DNA of 64,000 nt from Acidobacteriota bacterium (lineage in GTDB: Bacteria > Acidobacteriota > Thermoanaerobaculia > Multivoradales > SZUA-115). Below the pieces are notes generated by a model. It was not told the DNA's origin, did no database searches, and was given only the letters and a program-made list of their open reading frames with translations. A program made the translations under genes and the position numbers. Shown piece after piece: positions 25,794 to 33,951 of the stretch. Every line of letters begins with the position of its first letter. The stretch's first letter is position 1. Location: positions 1-64,000 of the forward strand of contig JAJRVQ010000029.1 in assembly GCA_024277255.1 (NCBI GenBank), in the 5' to 3' direction.

Positions 25794-26195
25794 ATGAAAG
25801 GTCATTCCGACGCCAAGACCCCCGAAGCCTACATTGCCGAAGTCGAGGAGGGCCGCCGCCAGGACGTGCAGCGGCTCCACGATTTGATCCGTGAGGTCTC
25901 CCCCGAGCTGGAGCCGACGATGGAGTTCGGCATCCTCGGCTACGGCAAGTACCACTACAAATATGCCAGCGGCCGCGAGGGCGAGTGGATGAAGGTTGGC
26001 ATCGCCAACAACAAGCGCTACATCTCGCTCTACTGCTGCGCCGCCGACGAGAACGGTTATGTGGCCGAGGGCTTCAAAGAGCGCCTTCCCAAGGCGAGCA
26101 TCGGTAAGAGCTGCGTGCGCTTCAAGCGCCTTTCCGATCTGGACGAAGCCGTACTGCGCGAGCTGATCCAGGCGACCGCGGCGGGTAGATTCTGA
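25794..26195 (+). CDS. DUF1801 domain protein
   Basis: 133 residues. DVQRLHDLIREVSPELEPTMEFGILGYGKY and the following aromatic strand pattern match DUF1801 (YdhG-like, related to the YjbR/CyaY fold). Members are small cytosolic proteins of unknown function. It lies 40 nt after the OsmC gene, and its stop overlaps a possible CTG start of the methyltransferase, so it probably shares their transcript. Confidence 0.78.
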   Translation: MKGHSDAKTPEAYIAEVEEGRRQDVQRLHDLIREVSPELEPTMEFGILGYGKYHYKYASGREGEWMKVGIANNKRYISLYCCAADENGYVAEGFKERLPKASIGKSCVRFKRLSDLDEAVLRELIQATAAGRF

Positions 26196-26227
26196 ACTCC
26201 GAACAGAAGTCCAACGCGGTCGGGTCA

Positions 26228-26890
26228 GTGCGCGATGGGTATGACCGATGGGCGTCGATCTACGATCACGATGCCAACCCGCTCGCCGCTCTGGAAGACG
26301 CGCACATCCGGCAGGTGGTTGGAAAGACGGCCGGTTTGAACGTTCTGGATCTGGGCTGTGGCACCGGGCGGCACACGGCGTGGCTCGCTTCCGCCGGGGC
26401 CAGTGTCACAGGGGTCGATTTCTCGCCAGCGATGCTGGCGCAAGCCCGTGTCAAGACGGCGGGAGCCGACGTCCGTTTCCTGATCCATGACCTCCATGAG
26501 CCGCTGCCGCTGCCAGACGGTACCTTCGACCTGGTGGTCAGTGGGCTGGTGCTCGAGCACCTGAGTGACCTCGGGAGGTTCTTTGCCGAAGCTCACCGGG
26601 TACTGCGGTCCCACGGCCGCGCGGTCGTCTCCGCGATGCACCCGGCGATGTTCCTGCGCGGCAGCCAAGCGCGGTTCACCGATCCCAACTCCGGCGAGGT
26701 GGTGCAACCGGGCAGCTTGGAGCACCAGATCGGCGACTTCGTCATGGCGGCGGTGGGTGCCGGGTTTGTTCTCGAGGGTATCGGCGAGCACGCTCCCGAT
26801 GCCAGGTTCGCCGCCCGGTACCCGCGGGCAGAGAAGTTCATCGGCTGGCCGATGTTGGTGATCCTACAAATGCGGAGAAGGAAGGACTAG
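26228..26890 (+). CDS. Class I SAM-dependent methyltransferase
   Basis: 220 residues from GTG 26228. The SAM site is VLDLGCGTGRHT (motif I), GVDFSPAMLA (post I) and FDLVVSGLVLEHL (motif IV), as in methyltransferase domain 11/25 proteins. YDRWASIYDHDANPLAALE at the N terminus is typical of small-molecule methyltransferases. A CTG at 26192 in a CTGA overlap with the DUF1801 stop would add 12 residues (LNSEQKSNAVGS) and is a plausible real start. Substrate unknown. Confidence 0.82.
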   Translation: MRDGYDRWASIYDHDANPLAALEDAHIRQVVGKTAGLNVLDLGCGTGRHTAWLASAGASVTGVDFSPAMLAQARVKTAGADVRFLIHDLHEPLPLPDGTFDLVVSGLVLEHLSDLGRFFAEAHRVLRSHGRAVVSAMHPAMFLRGSQARFTDPNSGEVVQPGSLEHQIGDFVMAAVGAGFVLEGIGEHAPDARFAARYPRAEKFIGWPMLVILQMRRRKD

Positions 26891-27115
26891 CCACCGCCCC
26901 GGCGGAGCCGCCGAGCCGGACCGCTAGCGCTTTTGGGCTTTCGATCCCTGTCAGCACCTCCTCAGAGGAGATCTGAACCGGTGCTGGGCCGGTTGCCACC
27001 CGCTTGGGTGGTGCGAGCCAAAGGGAAGTCTGCTCAGATACGGCGAGTAGCTGCCGGTGGCCGGTCTTGCCAGTGTCTTACCTGGGTGAATTAGCAGCCC
27101 GACGAGGGCGGGTAC
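26891..27115 (+). promoter_or_regulatory. Structured 5' leader of unknown class
   Basis: This gene-free leader has several strong stems. CAGCACC (26952-26958) pairs with GGTGCTG (26980-26986) around an inner CTCCTC/GAGGAG pair. CCACCC (26996-27001) pairs with GGGTGG (27006-27011) with loop GCTT. CCGG boxes follow near 27055-27065. I could not match it to cobalamin, TPP, SAM, c-di-GMP or glycine riboswitch cores. It leads directly into the diphosphoglycerate-synthetase-like gene, so it may be cis-regulatory. Confidence 0.4.
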
Positions 27116-27125
27116 GGAGGTGATC
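27116..27125 (+). promoter_or_regulatory. Unusually long Shine-Dalgarno site
   Basis: GGAGGTGATC, a 10-nt perfect complement to the usual 3' end of 16S rRNA, ends 1 nt before ATG 27127. It fixes the start and suggests strong initiation or a site that the leader structure must mask. Confidence 0.7.
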
Positions 27126-27126
27126 G

Positions 27127-28452
27127 ATGGGTCAGCGCAAAGTCGTCATCATGGGTGCCGCGGGGCGCGACTTCCATAACTTCAACTGCCTGTTCCGGGA
27201 CCGCGAAGACTACGAAGTGGTGGCATTCACCGCGGCTCAGATTCCTGACATTGCGGGCCGCTCCTACCCACCCCAGCTCGCGGGCTCGCTGTACCCGCAA
27301 GGCATTCCGATCCGGCCGGAGGAGGAGTTGGAGGAGCTGATCCGCCAGCGAGGGATCGACGAAGTGTGGTTCTCCTACTCGGATATCCCCCATCTGGAGG
27401 TGATGCATCACGCCAGCCGAGTGACCGGCTGGGGAGCGCACTTCGGGCTGTTCTCGGTGCAGCGGACGATGCTCGCCTCCTCGAAGCCGGTGATCGCCGT
27501 GACCGCGGTGCGCACAGGTGTCGGCAAGTCGCAGACGACGCGCTATCTGTCGCGCATTCTCAAGCGCCTCGGCCACAAGGTCGTGGTCGTGCGCCATCCG
27601 ATGCCCTACGGCGACTTGACCAAGCAGGTCAGCCAGCGTTTCGCCACCTATGACGACCTCGATCGCCATCGCACCACGATCGAGGAGCGCGAGGAGTACG
27701 AGCCGCATATCGACAACGGTTTCGTGGTCTATGCCGGCGTCGACTACGCGGAGATCCTGCGCCGCGCCGAGGAGGAGGCGGAGGTGATCCTCTGGGACGG
27801 CGGCAACAACGACACCCCCTTCTACCGTCCCGACCTGCACATCACGCTTCTCGATCCGCACCGTCCAGGTCACGAACTGCTCTACTACCCGGGTGAGACC
27901 AACCTGCTGCTGGCCGATCTGCTGATCGTCAACAAGGTAGAGACCGCCGATCCCACGGAGGTCGAGAAGGTGGTCGAGAGCTGCCGGACCCATAACCCGA
28001 GCGCTCGGGTGATGCAGTGCCGGTCGCGGATCACCGTCGACAAACCCGAGTTGATCCGCGGCAAGCGGGCCCTGGTGGTCGAAGACGGCCCGACGCTGAC
28101 CCACGGGGGCATGAGCTACGGTGCCGGATGGTACGCGGCCCAGCGCGCCGGCGCCGCCGAGATCGTCGACCCGGTGCCCTACGCCGTCGGGTCGCTACGC
28201 CAGACTTACGAGAAGTACCCCAACGCTCGCAAGATTGTACCCGCCATGGGCTACGGCGAAGGGCAAATCCGCGAACTTGAGGCTACCCTCAACGCAGCTC
28301 CGGCGGACGTTGTGGTGGAGGGAACGCCGATCGATCTGCGGCGAGTGCTCACCACCGACAAGCCGATCGCCAACGTCGTCTACGAGCTTGAGGAGTTGGA
28401 ACCAGGCGCGCTGGAAGAGGCAGTGAGCAGTGCGCTGGCGAGCCGGAGCTGA
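27127..28452 (+). CDS. Cyclic 2,3-diphosphoglycerate synthetase-like P-loop protein
   Basis: 441 residues. The N-terminal domain opens VVIMGAAGRDFHNFN, and the P-loop is VTAVRTGVGKSQTTRYL (about 135-150). Further regions are ILWDGGNNDTPFYRPDLHITLLDPHRPGHE and LLIVNKVETAD (G-domain-like NKxE). This pattern is that of the archaeal cyclic-2,3-diphosphoglycerate synthetase family and its bacterial homologues annotated as GTPases. The archaeal enzyme closes 2,3-bisphosphoglycerate into an osmolyte with ATP. In bacteria the role is unproven. Neighbours give no carbon-metabolism context; the structured leader and strong SD suggest regulated, high expression. Confidence 0.75.
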   Translation: MGQRKVVIMGAAGRDFHNFNCLFRDREDYEVVAFTAAQIPDIAGRSYPPQLAGSLYPQGIPIRPEEELEELIRQRGIDEVWFSYSDIPHLEVMHHASRVTGWGAHFGLFSVQRTMLASSKPVIAVTAVRTGVGKSQTTRYLSRILKRLGHKVVVVRHPMPYGDLTKQVSQRFATYDDLDRHRTTIEEREEYEPHIDNGFVVYAGVDYAEILRRAEEEAEVILWDGGNNDTPFYRPDLHITLLDPHRPGHELLYYPGETNLLLADLLIVNKVETADPTEVEKVVESCRTHNPSARVMQCRSRITVDKPELIRGKRALVVEDGPTLTHGGMSYGAGWYAAQRAGAAEIVDPVPYAVGSLRQTYEKYPNARKIVPAMGYGEGQIRELEATLNAAPADVVVEGTPIDLRRVLTTDKPIANVVYELEELEPGALEEAVSSALASRS

Positions 28453-28588
28453 CGCGCGGAGAATGGGAGGATCAGCGCCACTTCTCTTCGTCGACCTTCT
28501 CGGATTCGCGGTTGGAGAGAGGTTGGGCGGTTGGCCGGGCGGTTGGCGTCTAGTGTGGTAGAGATCTCTGCACGGAGGGTTTGACATC

Positions 28589-29113
28589 ATGGAGTTCGAT
28601 CTGAAGTCGGCATGCCCCATCCTTGCGCGCACGCCGGGTACTCTAAACACCTGGCTACGCGATCTCCCTGACGCCTGGGTTCTGCCCGACGAGGGCCTCG
28701 GTACGTGGAGCGCTTTTGACGTCGTGGGACACCTAGTCCACGGTGAGCGCACCGACTGGATTCCCCGAGTTCGCATCATTCTCAAACAGGGTTCCTCGAC
28801 GACCTTTGAATCGTTCGACCGGTTCGCTCAGTTCGAGTCCAGCGATGATGAGACCTTGAACGGTCGGCTGGATCAATTCTCCGCTCTGCGAGCATGGAAT
28901 CTCGTGGCTCTCGATGAATTGGCGATCGTTCCCGAGCAGCTGGCCCTCGAGGGGCGCCACCCCGAACTCGGTACCGTGACCCTGGGGCAGTTGCTCTCGA
29001 CCTGGGTGGTTCACGACCTCGGCCATCTTGCACAGATCGCCCGGGTGATGTCGAAGTGCTACTCCGCGGAAGTCGGGCCGTGGAGCGCCTACCTGCCCGT
29101 GCTGCGCAGCTGA
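28589..29113 (+). CDS. DinB-family four-helix protein
   Basis: 174 residues. GTWSAFDVVGHLVHGERTDW and VVHDLGHLAQIARVM hold the histidines that bind metal in DinB/YfiT-like proteins. Many DinB members are thiol-S-transferases or have unknown function. ATG 28589 follows GGAGGG. It stands alone between the synthetase-like gene and the hydrolase gene, with short spacers on both sides. Confidence 0.8.
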   Translation: MEFDLKSACPILARTPGTLNTWLRDLPDAWVLPDEGLGTWSAFDVVGHLVHGERTDWIPRVRIILKQGSSTTFESFDRFAQFESSDDETLNGRLDQFSALRAWNLVALDELAIVPEQLALEGRHPELGTVTLGQLLSTWVVHDLGHLAQIARVMSKCYSAEVGPWSAYLPVLRS

Positions 29114-29298
29114 TCGGCCAGTTGAGGATGCAACCGGCCCGTCGCCGGTACGCAGGGCCGTCCGGTCGTCCGGCGCTTCGCTGAGGCTGAGGAAACGGAC
29201 GAATGGGCCATCCGACGCCAAGCCCATTGGAACCGGATCATCGGGCCGTCCTCGCGGGCGTGAGAGGATGGCTGGTGGCCGAAGAAGGAGACAACATC

Positions 29299-30225
29299 AT
29301 GCCGAGTTCGAGAACGTCGCTCATCCTACGTCTGGTCCTTGTCCTGCTGCCCTTCGCGCTCTCCTGCGCAGGTGGCTCCCAGCCCACCGAATCGGGTGCC
29401 GTAGCACCGGATCCCGGCCCGGAGGCTGGCGAGCATATCTGGACGACGCCCGACGGAAACCGTGTTCCCTACTCGGTCGCCGGCAAGGCCGATGCCGAGG
29501 TGACTGTGGTTCTCGTCCACTGTTGGATGTGCAACCGCACGTTCTGGGACGCCCAGTTGCCGGCCCTCGCCGACAACTATCGAACGGTGACCCTGGATTT
29601 ACCAGGCCACGGGCAGGCCTCCTCCGAACGCACTCCATGGACCGTCGGCGGGTACGGTGAGGATGTCGCCGGGCTGATCCGTGCGTTGGGTCTCACGGAG
29701 GTGGTGCTCGTCGGACATTCCATGGGTGGCCCGGTCTCGCTGCGTGCCGCCGCGCTGTTGCCGGGCACGGTGCGAGGGATTGTCGCCGTAGACACCTTGC
29801 ACAACGCGGATTTCAAGTTCGAGGGTGAGGAGGTCGAAGGCCTCATGCGGGCTTTCGAGGAGGACTTCGTCGGGACCTGCGAGCGGTTCGTGAACCAGAT
29901 GTTTCCCGAAGAGGGCGTGGAGTCGATCGTCGAGAAGGTACGGCTAGCCGGATGTGACGGGGCCCGCAGCGATGTCGGTACGGCGCTGATGCGCGACTTT
30001 GGTGCGATCGACATGCCGGCCTGGTTTCGCCAAGCCGGTGTCCCGATCCGGGCGATCAACGCGGCCGCGCCGAACGCGACCAACGTCGAGGCCAATCGTA
30101 AGTACACCGATTTCGACGTCGTGCTGATGGAGGAGGTCGGTCATTATCTGCACATGACCCGCCCGGATGTGTTCAACCCGTTGATGCTCGAAGCCATCTC
30201 GGCGATCACCGCCCGATCGTCCTAG
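29299..30225 (+). CDS. Alpha/beta-hydrolase lipoprotein
   Basis: 308 residues. A lipoprotein signal ends in LSCAGG (lipidated Cys near 19). The hydrolase fold shows the oxyanion region HCWMCNRTFWDAQ, the nucleophile elbow VGHSMGG, and the catalytic His in VGHYLHMTRPD. It probably hydrolyses an ester or amide in the periplasm; substrate unknown. ATG 29299 is chosen because AAGGAGA lies 7 nt upstream and the lipobox follows directly; the open frame 32 codons further upstream is not signal-like. The next gene is 20 nt downstream. Confidence 0.82.
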   Translation: MPSSRTSLILRLVLVLLPFALSCAGGSQPTESGAVAPDPGPEAGEHIWTTPDGNRVPYSVAGKADAEVTVVLVHCWMCNRTFWDAQLPALADNYRTVTLDLPGHGQASSERTPWTVGGYGEDVAGLIRALGLTEVVLVGHSMGGPVSLRAAALLPGTVRGIVAVDTLHNADFKFEGEEVEGLMRAFEEDFVGTCERFVNQMFPEEGVESIVEKVRLAGCDGARSDVGTALMRDFGAIDMPAWFRQAGVPIRAINAAAPNATNVEANRKYTDFDVVLMEEVGHYLHMTRPDVFNPLMLEAISAITARSS

Positions 30226-30245
30226 AAGTCCGGCAGGAGAGAGAA

Positions 30246-30827
30246 ATGAAGGACGAGGACAGAGAGCTGGATGGAACGACAGTCGCCAGTGGCGAGGATC
30301 TAGAACCGGCTGCCGCGGAGGTCGTCGATGCGGCCGAAGAGGAGCGGCTACTCGGTTTCTACGATCGTTTGCGCCGGCGCATCTTGCGCACGGTCGAGAA
30401 GCGTGGCGGCAAGCTGTCGGCCAACGGCGTTCGGGTGTTGCTGCTGGTGCCGGACATCTTTCTCCTGCTGGTCCGGCTGGTGATGGACCGCGAAGTTCCA
30501 GCCGGTACCCGAGCCTTGATCGGCTCAGTGCTGGCTTACTTCATTCTGCCGGTCGATTTGCTCCCCGAAGCGATCCTTGGCGGCGCCGGTTTTCTCGACG
30601 ACATCGTTCTGGCGACCGCCGTGGTCACCCAGGCTTTCGGCGGCGAGCTGGAACCGTACGCACGGAAACATTGGAGCGGTCCGGACGACCTGCGCCTGGT
30701 GTTGCGCGAAGTCTCCGAAAGTGCCCAGGGAATCCTCGGCGGCCGTCTCCACCGCCAAATTCAGCGGATGATGGGCGGCTTCGCCGCGCCGCGAAGCCAG
30801 AGCGCGGGCGAGAAGGACGACGACTAG
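30246..30827 (+). CDS. DUF1232 (YkvA-like) protein
   Basis: 193 residues. RALIGSVLAYFILPVDLLPEAILGGAGFLDDIVLATAVV is the DUF1232 core (two short hydrophobic helices); flanks are charged. Family function is unknown, with membrane association likely. ATG 30246 is preceded by CAGGAGAGAGAA. The last bases overlap the stop of an opposite-strand VapC remnant. Confidence 0.78.
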   Translation: MKDEDRELDGTTVASGEDLEPAAAEVVDAAEEERLLGFYDRLRRRILRTVEKRGGKLSANGVRVLLLVPDIFLLLVRLVMDREVPAGTRALIGSVLAYFILPVDLLPEAILGGAGFLDDIVLATAVVTQAFGGELEPYARKHWSGPDDLRLVLREVSESAQGILGGRLHRQIQRMMGGFAAPRSQSAGEKDDD

Positions 30828-30970
30828 CCGCCGGGTGCCTCCAACATTCTGAGTGCATGGCGATTCCTCGTGCCAAAGAACGGGAAACCACGCTGGTCCA
30901 GGGTCAGGATATCCACAACATCGAGTCGCTCGGCGAGGAGCAGCATAGCAACACAGCGAGATGCATCGGC
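30824..30970 (-). pseudogene. Remnant of a VapC/PIN toxin (C-terminal 48 codons)
   Basis: Reading the minus strand gives ADASRCVAMLLLAERLDVVD then ILTLDQRGFPFFGTRN and a stop. This aligns with the C terminus of the intact PIN toxin at 38978-39421 (ADATLVLLAEHLKIPDVLTLDKRGFRFFRTR). Both C-terminal catalytic Asp positions are kept, but there is no N-terminal two-thirds and no antitoxin. The upstream boundary abuts the LysR gene's 3' end, so a rearrangement replaced the rest. This is direct sequence similarity within the window. Confidence 0.75.
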
Positions 30971-30983
30971 TGTCGAATGGCAT

Positions 30984-31916
30984 CTAGGACCAGTTCCCTC
31001 CGATGTCCCACGGTGAGCCGTCTTCGAATTTGCGCTGCAGGAATTCGATGAAGACTCGTACCTTGAGCGGCAGGTAAGAGCCGCTGGGATAGAGCAGCCA
31101 GATAGCCGGCGCTTCGAAGGATGCCGCGGTGACCTGGTGATCGGGGAAGAGGTCGACCAACCTACCGTCGTTCAATTCCTGGCCGACGATCCAACGTCCC
31201 TGCAGGATGATGCCCATTCCGCCGAGAGCGCATTGTTTCAGCGCTACCGCGTTGGAGGTGCGCAGCCTGCTCGGAACTCGGACTTCGGCCGTCTCTCCCC
31301 GGTGGTCCCTGAATCGCCACCTGTCGGAGAAGCCCGGCATGTCGAGTAGCAGGCAATCGTGGTTTGCCAGGTCGGATGGTTTCCGCGGGCGACCGTTGCG
31401 CTCGAGATAGTCGGGGCTGGCGCAGATCTTCGGCTCCATCGAGGCCAGTTTCCGGCTGATGAGTCTCGAATCCGCCAGCGGACCGAGGCGCAGGGCCACA
31501 TCGATTCTCTCCTCGAGCAGGTCGAGCACCGCGTCGGTCAGCGCCAGGTCCAAAGAAAGTTCCGGATACAGCCGAGCGAACTCGGGCAGTAGAGGTACCA
31601 GGTTCAGTTGGGCGAAACTCACCGGTGCAGCGAGACGCAACGTGCCGGTGGGACGCTGGCTCATGTCGACGGCTTGCAGCCGGGCACGCTCCAGTTCGTC
31701 GACCAGCGGCTCGACGCGATCAAAGTAGACGAGACCGGCCTCTGTCGGTGATAGCCGCCGGGTCGTACGGTGGAAGAGGCGGAGACCGAGTTCGTTCTCG
31801 AGCCCGGCAATGGCGCGCGACACCGACGATGGATCCACATTTCGATCCCGGGCAACGGCCGCAAAGCTGCCACGCTGCATCACCTCGACAAAGATGCGCA
31901 GTGTTGTGACCTCCAT
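30984..31916 (-). CDS. LysR-family transcriptional regulator
   Basis: 310 residues. The N-terminal winged HTH is LRIFVEVMQRGSFAAVARDR then PSSVSRAIAGLENELGLRLFHRTTRRLSPTEAG. The remaining 210 residues form the periplasmic-binding-like effector domain. ATG 31916 is preferred to 31940 because LysR proteins begin M-x-x-x-x-L-R-x-F. It is divergent from the small ORF/oxidoreductase pair, which it is likely to regulate together with itself through the 120-bp spacer. Closest in style to the CrgA/PecT-type group. Confidence 0.88.
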   Translation of the reverse strand: MEVTTLRIFVEVMQRGSFAAVARDRNVDPSSVSRAIAGLENELGLRLFHRTTRRLSPTEAGLVYFDRVEPLVDELERARLQAVDMSQRPTGTLRLAAPVSFAQLNLVPLLPEFARLYPELSLDLALTDAVLDLLEERIDVALRLGPLADSRLISRKLASMEPKICASPDYLERNGRPRKPSDLANHDCLLLDMPGFSDRWRFRDHRGETAEVRVPSRLRTSNAVALKQCALGGMGIILQGRWIVGQELNDGRLVDLFPDHQVTAASFEAPAIWLLYPSGSYLPLKVRVFIEFLQRKFEDGSPWDIGGNWS

Positions 31917-32036
31917 TCGTGCATTGTACGCAAGAATCAAGTGTCATCTGATGGGTTTATGGCTGGAGCGACAGCGACTACCCTCCACCAGTCGTCAAGA
32001 AGAGCGACGACTGGATCATCAAACCGAGGAGAAGTC

Positions 32037-32099
32037 ATGAAGATGGAGAATGCTGTCGCCCCCATCACCGCCTTGGACCTGAAGCGATGCACAGAGTAG
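32037..32099 (+). CDS. Possible 20-residue leader peptide
   Basis: ATG 32037 is preceded by a strong SD (GAGGAGAA) and runs 20 codons, MKMENAVAPITALDLKRCTE, to a TAG that lies inside the next gene (start 32087). The next gene has no SD of its own beyond this reading frame, so translation of the small ORF may deliver ribosomes to it. It could equally be the stub of a lost gene. Confidence 0.4.
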   Translation: MKMENAVAPITALDLKRCTE

Positions 32100-32950
32100 C
32101 GATATTGGGCCTGGGGGCCATGGGGTCGCGCATGGCGCGAAAGCTGCTGGATGCGGGCCATCAGGTAGCCGTCTACAACCGCTCGCCCGAGCGAGCCCGA
32201 GCGCTCGAAGCCGAAGGTGCCACCGTCGCCGCGACGCCGCGGCAGGCGGCCGAGCGAAGCGAAATGGTGATCAGCATGGTGACCGATGACGACGCCTCTC
32301 GCGCAATCTGGCTCGAAGAGTCGACCGGCGCCATCCACGGTCTCGGCGAGGGCACGATCGCCATCGAGTCGAGCACCCTCACTCTCGCTTGGGTGCGCCG
32401 GCTGGCCGAAGCGCTCGGCTCTCGTGGTACCGATTTCCTCGACGCACCGGTAGCCGGGTCGAGACCCCAAGCCGAAGCCGGCCAGCTGGTCTATCTCGTC
32501 GGAGGGGCTCCGTCGGCTTTCGAGCGCGCCAAGCCCCTGCTCGAGGTGATGGGCGCAGCGATTCACCACGTCGGCCCGCTCGGTCAGGGCATGGTGTTGA
32601 AGCTGGCGGTCAACTCTCTATTCTCCCTTCAGGTCGCGGCCATGGCCGAACTGCTCGGCCTTGTCCGCAAGGCCGGCATCGACGAGAATCGCGCCGTAGA
32701 GGTCTTGGGGCAGATGCCGGTGACCAGCCCGGCCGCCAAGGGTGCGGCGGCTCTCATCGCGGCACGGGACTTTGCACCGATGTTTCCGATTGACCTCGTA
32801 GAGAAAGACCTCCGCTACCTCCTCGAATCGGCGCGAAGCGTCGAAGCCGAGGTGCCGGCCACGGCTGCTGTTCGGGAACTCTACGCGCGTGCGATCAACG
32901 AGGGCTATGGCGACAACAACATCGCCGGAATCGCGCGGCTCTTTCTCTAG
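32087..32950 (+). CDS. NAD(P)-dependent beta-hydroxyacid dehydrogenase family oxidoreductase
   Basis: 287 residues. The N-terminal Rossmann signature is VAILGLGAMGSRMARKLLDAG. The substrate-binding DAPVAGSRPQAEAGQL and the catalytic-Lys helix GMVLKLAVNSL are typical of 3-hydroxyisobutyrate/tartronate-semialdehyde/glyoxylate reductases. Length is normal. The position divergent from a LysR gene suggests induction by its substrate. The start ATG 32087 lies inside the small ORF before it. Confidence 0.83.
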   Translation: MHRVAILGLGAMGSRMARKLLDAGHQVAVYNRSPERARALEAEGATVAATPRQAAERSEMVISMVTDDDASRAIWLEESTGAIHGLGEGTIAIESSTLTLAWVRRLAEALGSRGTDFLDAPVAGSRPQAEAGQLVYLVGGAPSAFERAKPLLEVMGAAIHHVGPLGQGMVLKLAVNSLFSLQVAAMAELLGLVRKAGIDENRAVEVLGQMPVTSPAAKGAAALIAARDFAPMFPIDLVEKDLRYLLESARSVEAEVPATAAVRELYARAINEGYGDNNIAGIARLFL

Positions 32951-32997
32951 TACTCGAATCGGCGACTAGACTAGGGGAAACTCTTGGAGGGATAGCC

Positions 32998-33486
32998 ATG
33001 CGATTCTTAGTCAGTGCTTTGGTCCTGGTCCTGGTCTTTGGTTGTGGCGGAGGGGATGCGTCGGGTTCAGTTGGAGTGTCCGAGGACCTCGCCCAGACGG
33101 CATATGACCTGGCGCGCGAGGGCAAGGTGGACGAGTTGCGTACGCTCCTGGCGGAGAACCCCGCGTTGGCCAACGCTCCGGTCTCCAGAGGCACGGCACT
33201 GCTTGAAATCGTGGTGGACATCCGTCCGGCGTTCCCCGCTATGCATGAGACGATCGAAGCGCTGCTCCAGGCGGGTGCGGATCCGAATCTGGATGCGCCC
33301 GAGATTCTGCGCGTGGCCATCTGGCGAGGCGACCCGAAGTCCTTTGCATTGTTGCTCGAGTACGGCGCCGACCCCCTGGTGGTGAGCGAGAAGAAGAGGA
33401 GGATGAACATGCTCGAGTACGCCCGGAATACGGGCGACGAGCGCTTCATCGCGATTGTTGAGAAGTGGGAGGCGGATCGGGAGTAA
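32998..33486 (+). CDS. Ankyrin-repeat lipoprotein
   Basis: 162 residues. The lipoprotein signal is LVLVFGCGGG (Cys about 16). After a short linker come three to four ankyrin-like repeats, e.g. AREGKVDELRTLLAENPAL and ETIEALLQAGADPNLDAPE. It is likely an envelope-anchored binding protein. ATG 32998 is preceded by CTTGGAGGG. No partner is obvious. Confidence 0.75.
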   Translation: MRFLVSALVLVLVFGCGGGDASGSVGVSEDLAQTAYDLAREGKVDELRTLLAENPALANAPVSRGTALLEIVVDIRPAFPAMHETIEALLQAGADPNLDAPEILRVAIWRGDPKSFALLLEYGADPLVVSEKKRRMNMLEYARNTGDERFIAIVEKWEADRE

Positions 33487-33951
33487 TCCGCGATGCATTT
33501 CTTCAGCAGCTGAGCGCAGGCACCTCGCGGGGTGGCGGTTCAGGGTTGGGCCGGTCCGGCCTCAAGAACCCTGAGCAAGACACCAGAGCCCTACGCCCGC
33601 TACCCACCGCCAAACTGCCCCACTTTGCCCATCAGGGTCTTCGTCGTCCGTCTTGTCGACCGGGACGGTGATGGAAGGATATTCGACGACAACCTTGCCG
33701 GCGTAGTAACGGTGCCTGTGGGCCAACCCCATCCTTTACCGTGTCCATCGCTGGGTGTTGGTCCACATCCAAGGGTTGGCGGAGGCTGAGGTCTGAGCCC
33801 TTGCTTGGATGAGTGCGGCGCGCGGTGTGGCGGCTGCACGGGGAGAGAAGAGCTGACCCGGTAACGCCCGCAACCTTGGTGACGACCAAAGCTGATGAAG
33901 AGCCAAGCACCCCAAGTACCCCCGAGTACAGAGCTTCAGAAGGAGAATCTC
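33487..33951. other. Gene-poor spacer before the giant propeller gene
   Basis: I see no convincing gene. One open frame (33532-33789) contains RVFVVRLVDRDGDGRIFDDN, which looks protein-like but has no credible start or family. 33596-33620 resembles 60620-60644 (see repeats). The end contains AGAAGGAGAA, the SD of the next gene. Confidence 0.5.
33596..33620 (+). repeat. Dispersed repeat copy 1 (CCGCTACCCACCG family)
   Basis: CCGCTACCCACCG-C-CAAACTG followed by CCACT recurs at 60620-60644 with a G at the variable base and a 2-base change before CCACT. Both copies sit in spacers downstream of or between genes. Confidence 0.5.

Noticed and set aside
26891-27115. Cobalamin, c-di-GMP or TPP riboswitch
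   Set aside because: I could not find the conserved core boxes of any of these classes; only generic stems are visible.
33532-33789. 85-codon open frame containing RVFVVRLVDRDGDGRIFDDN
   Set aside because: No SD, no clear start, no family; compositional bias and opposite-strand openness make it unsafe as a gene.
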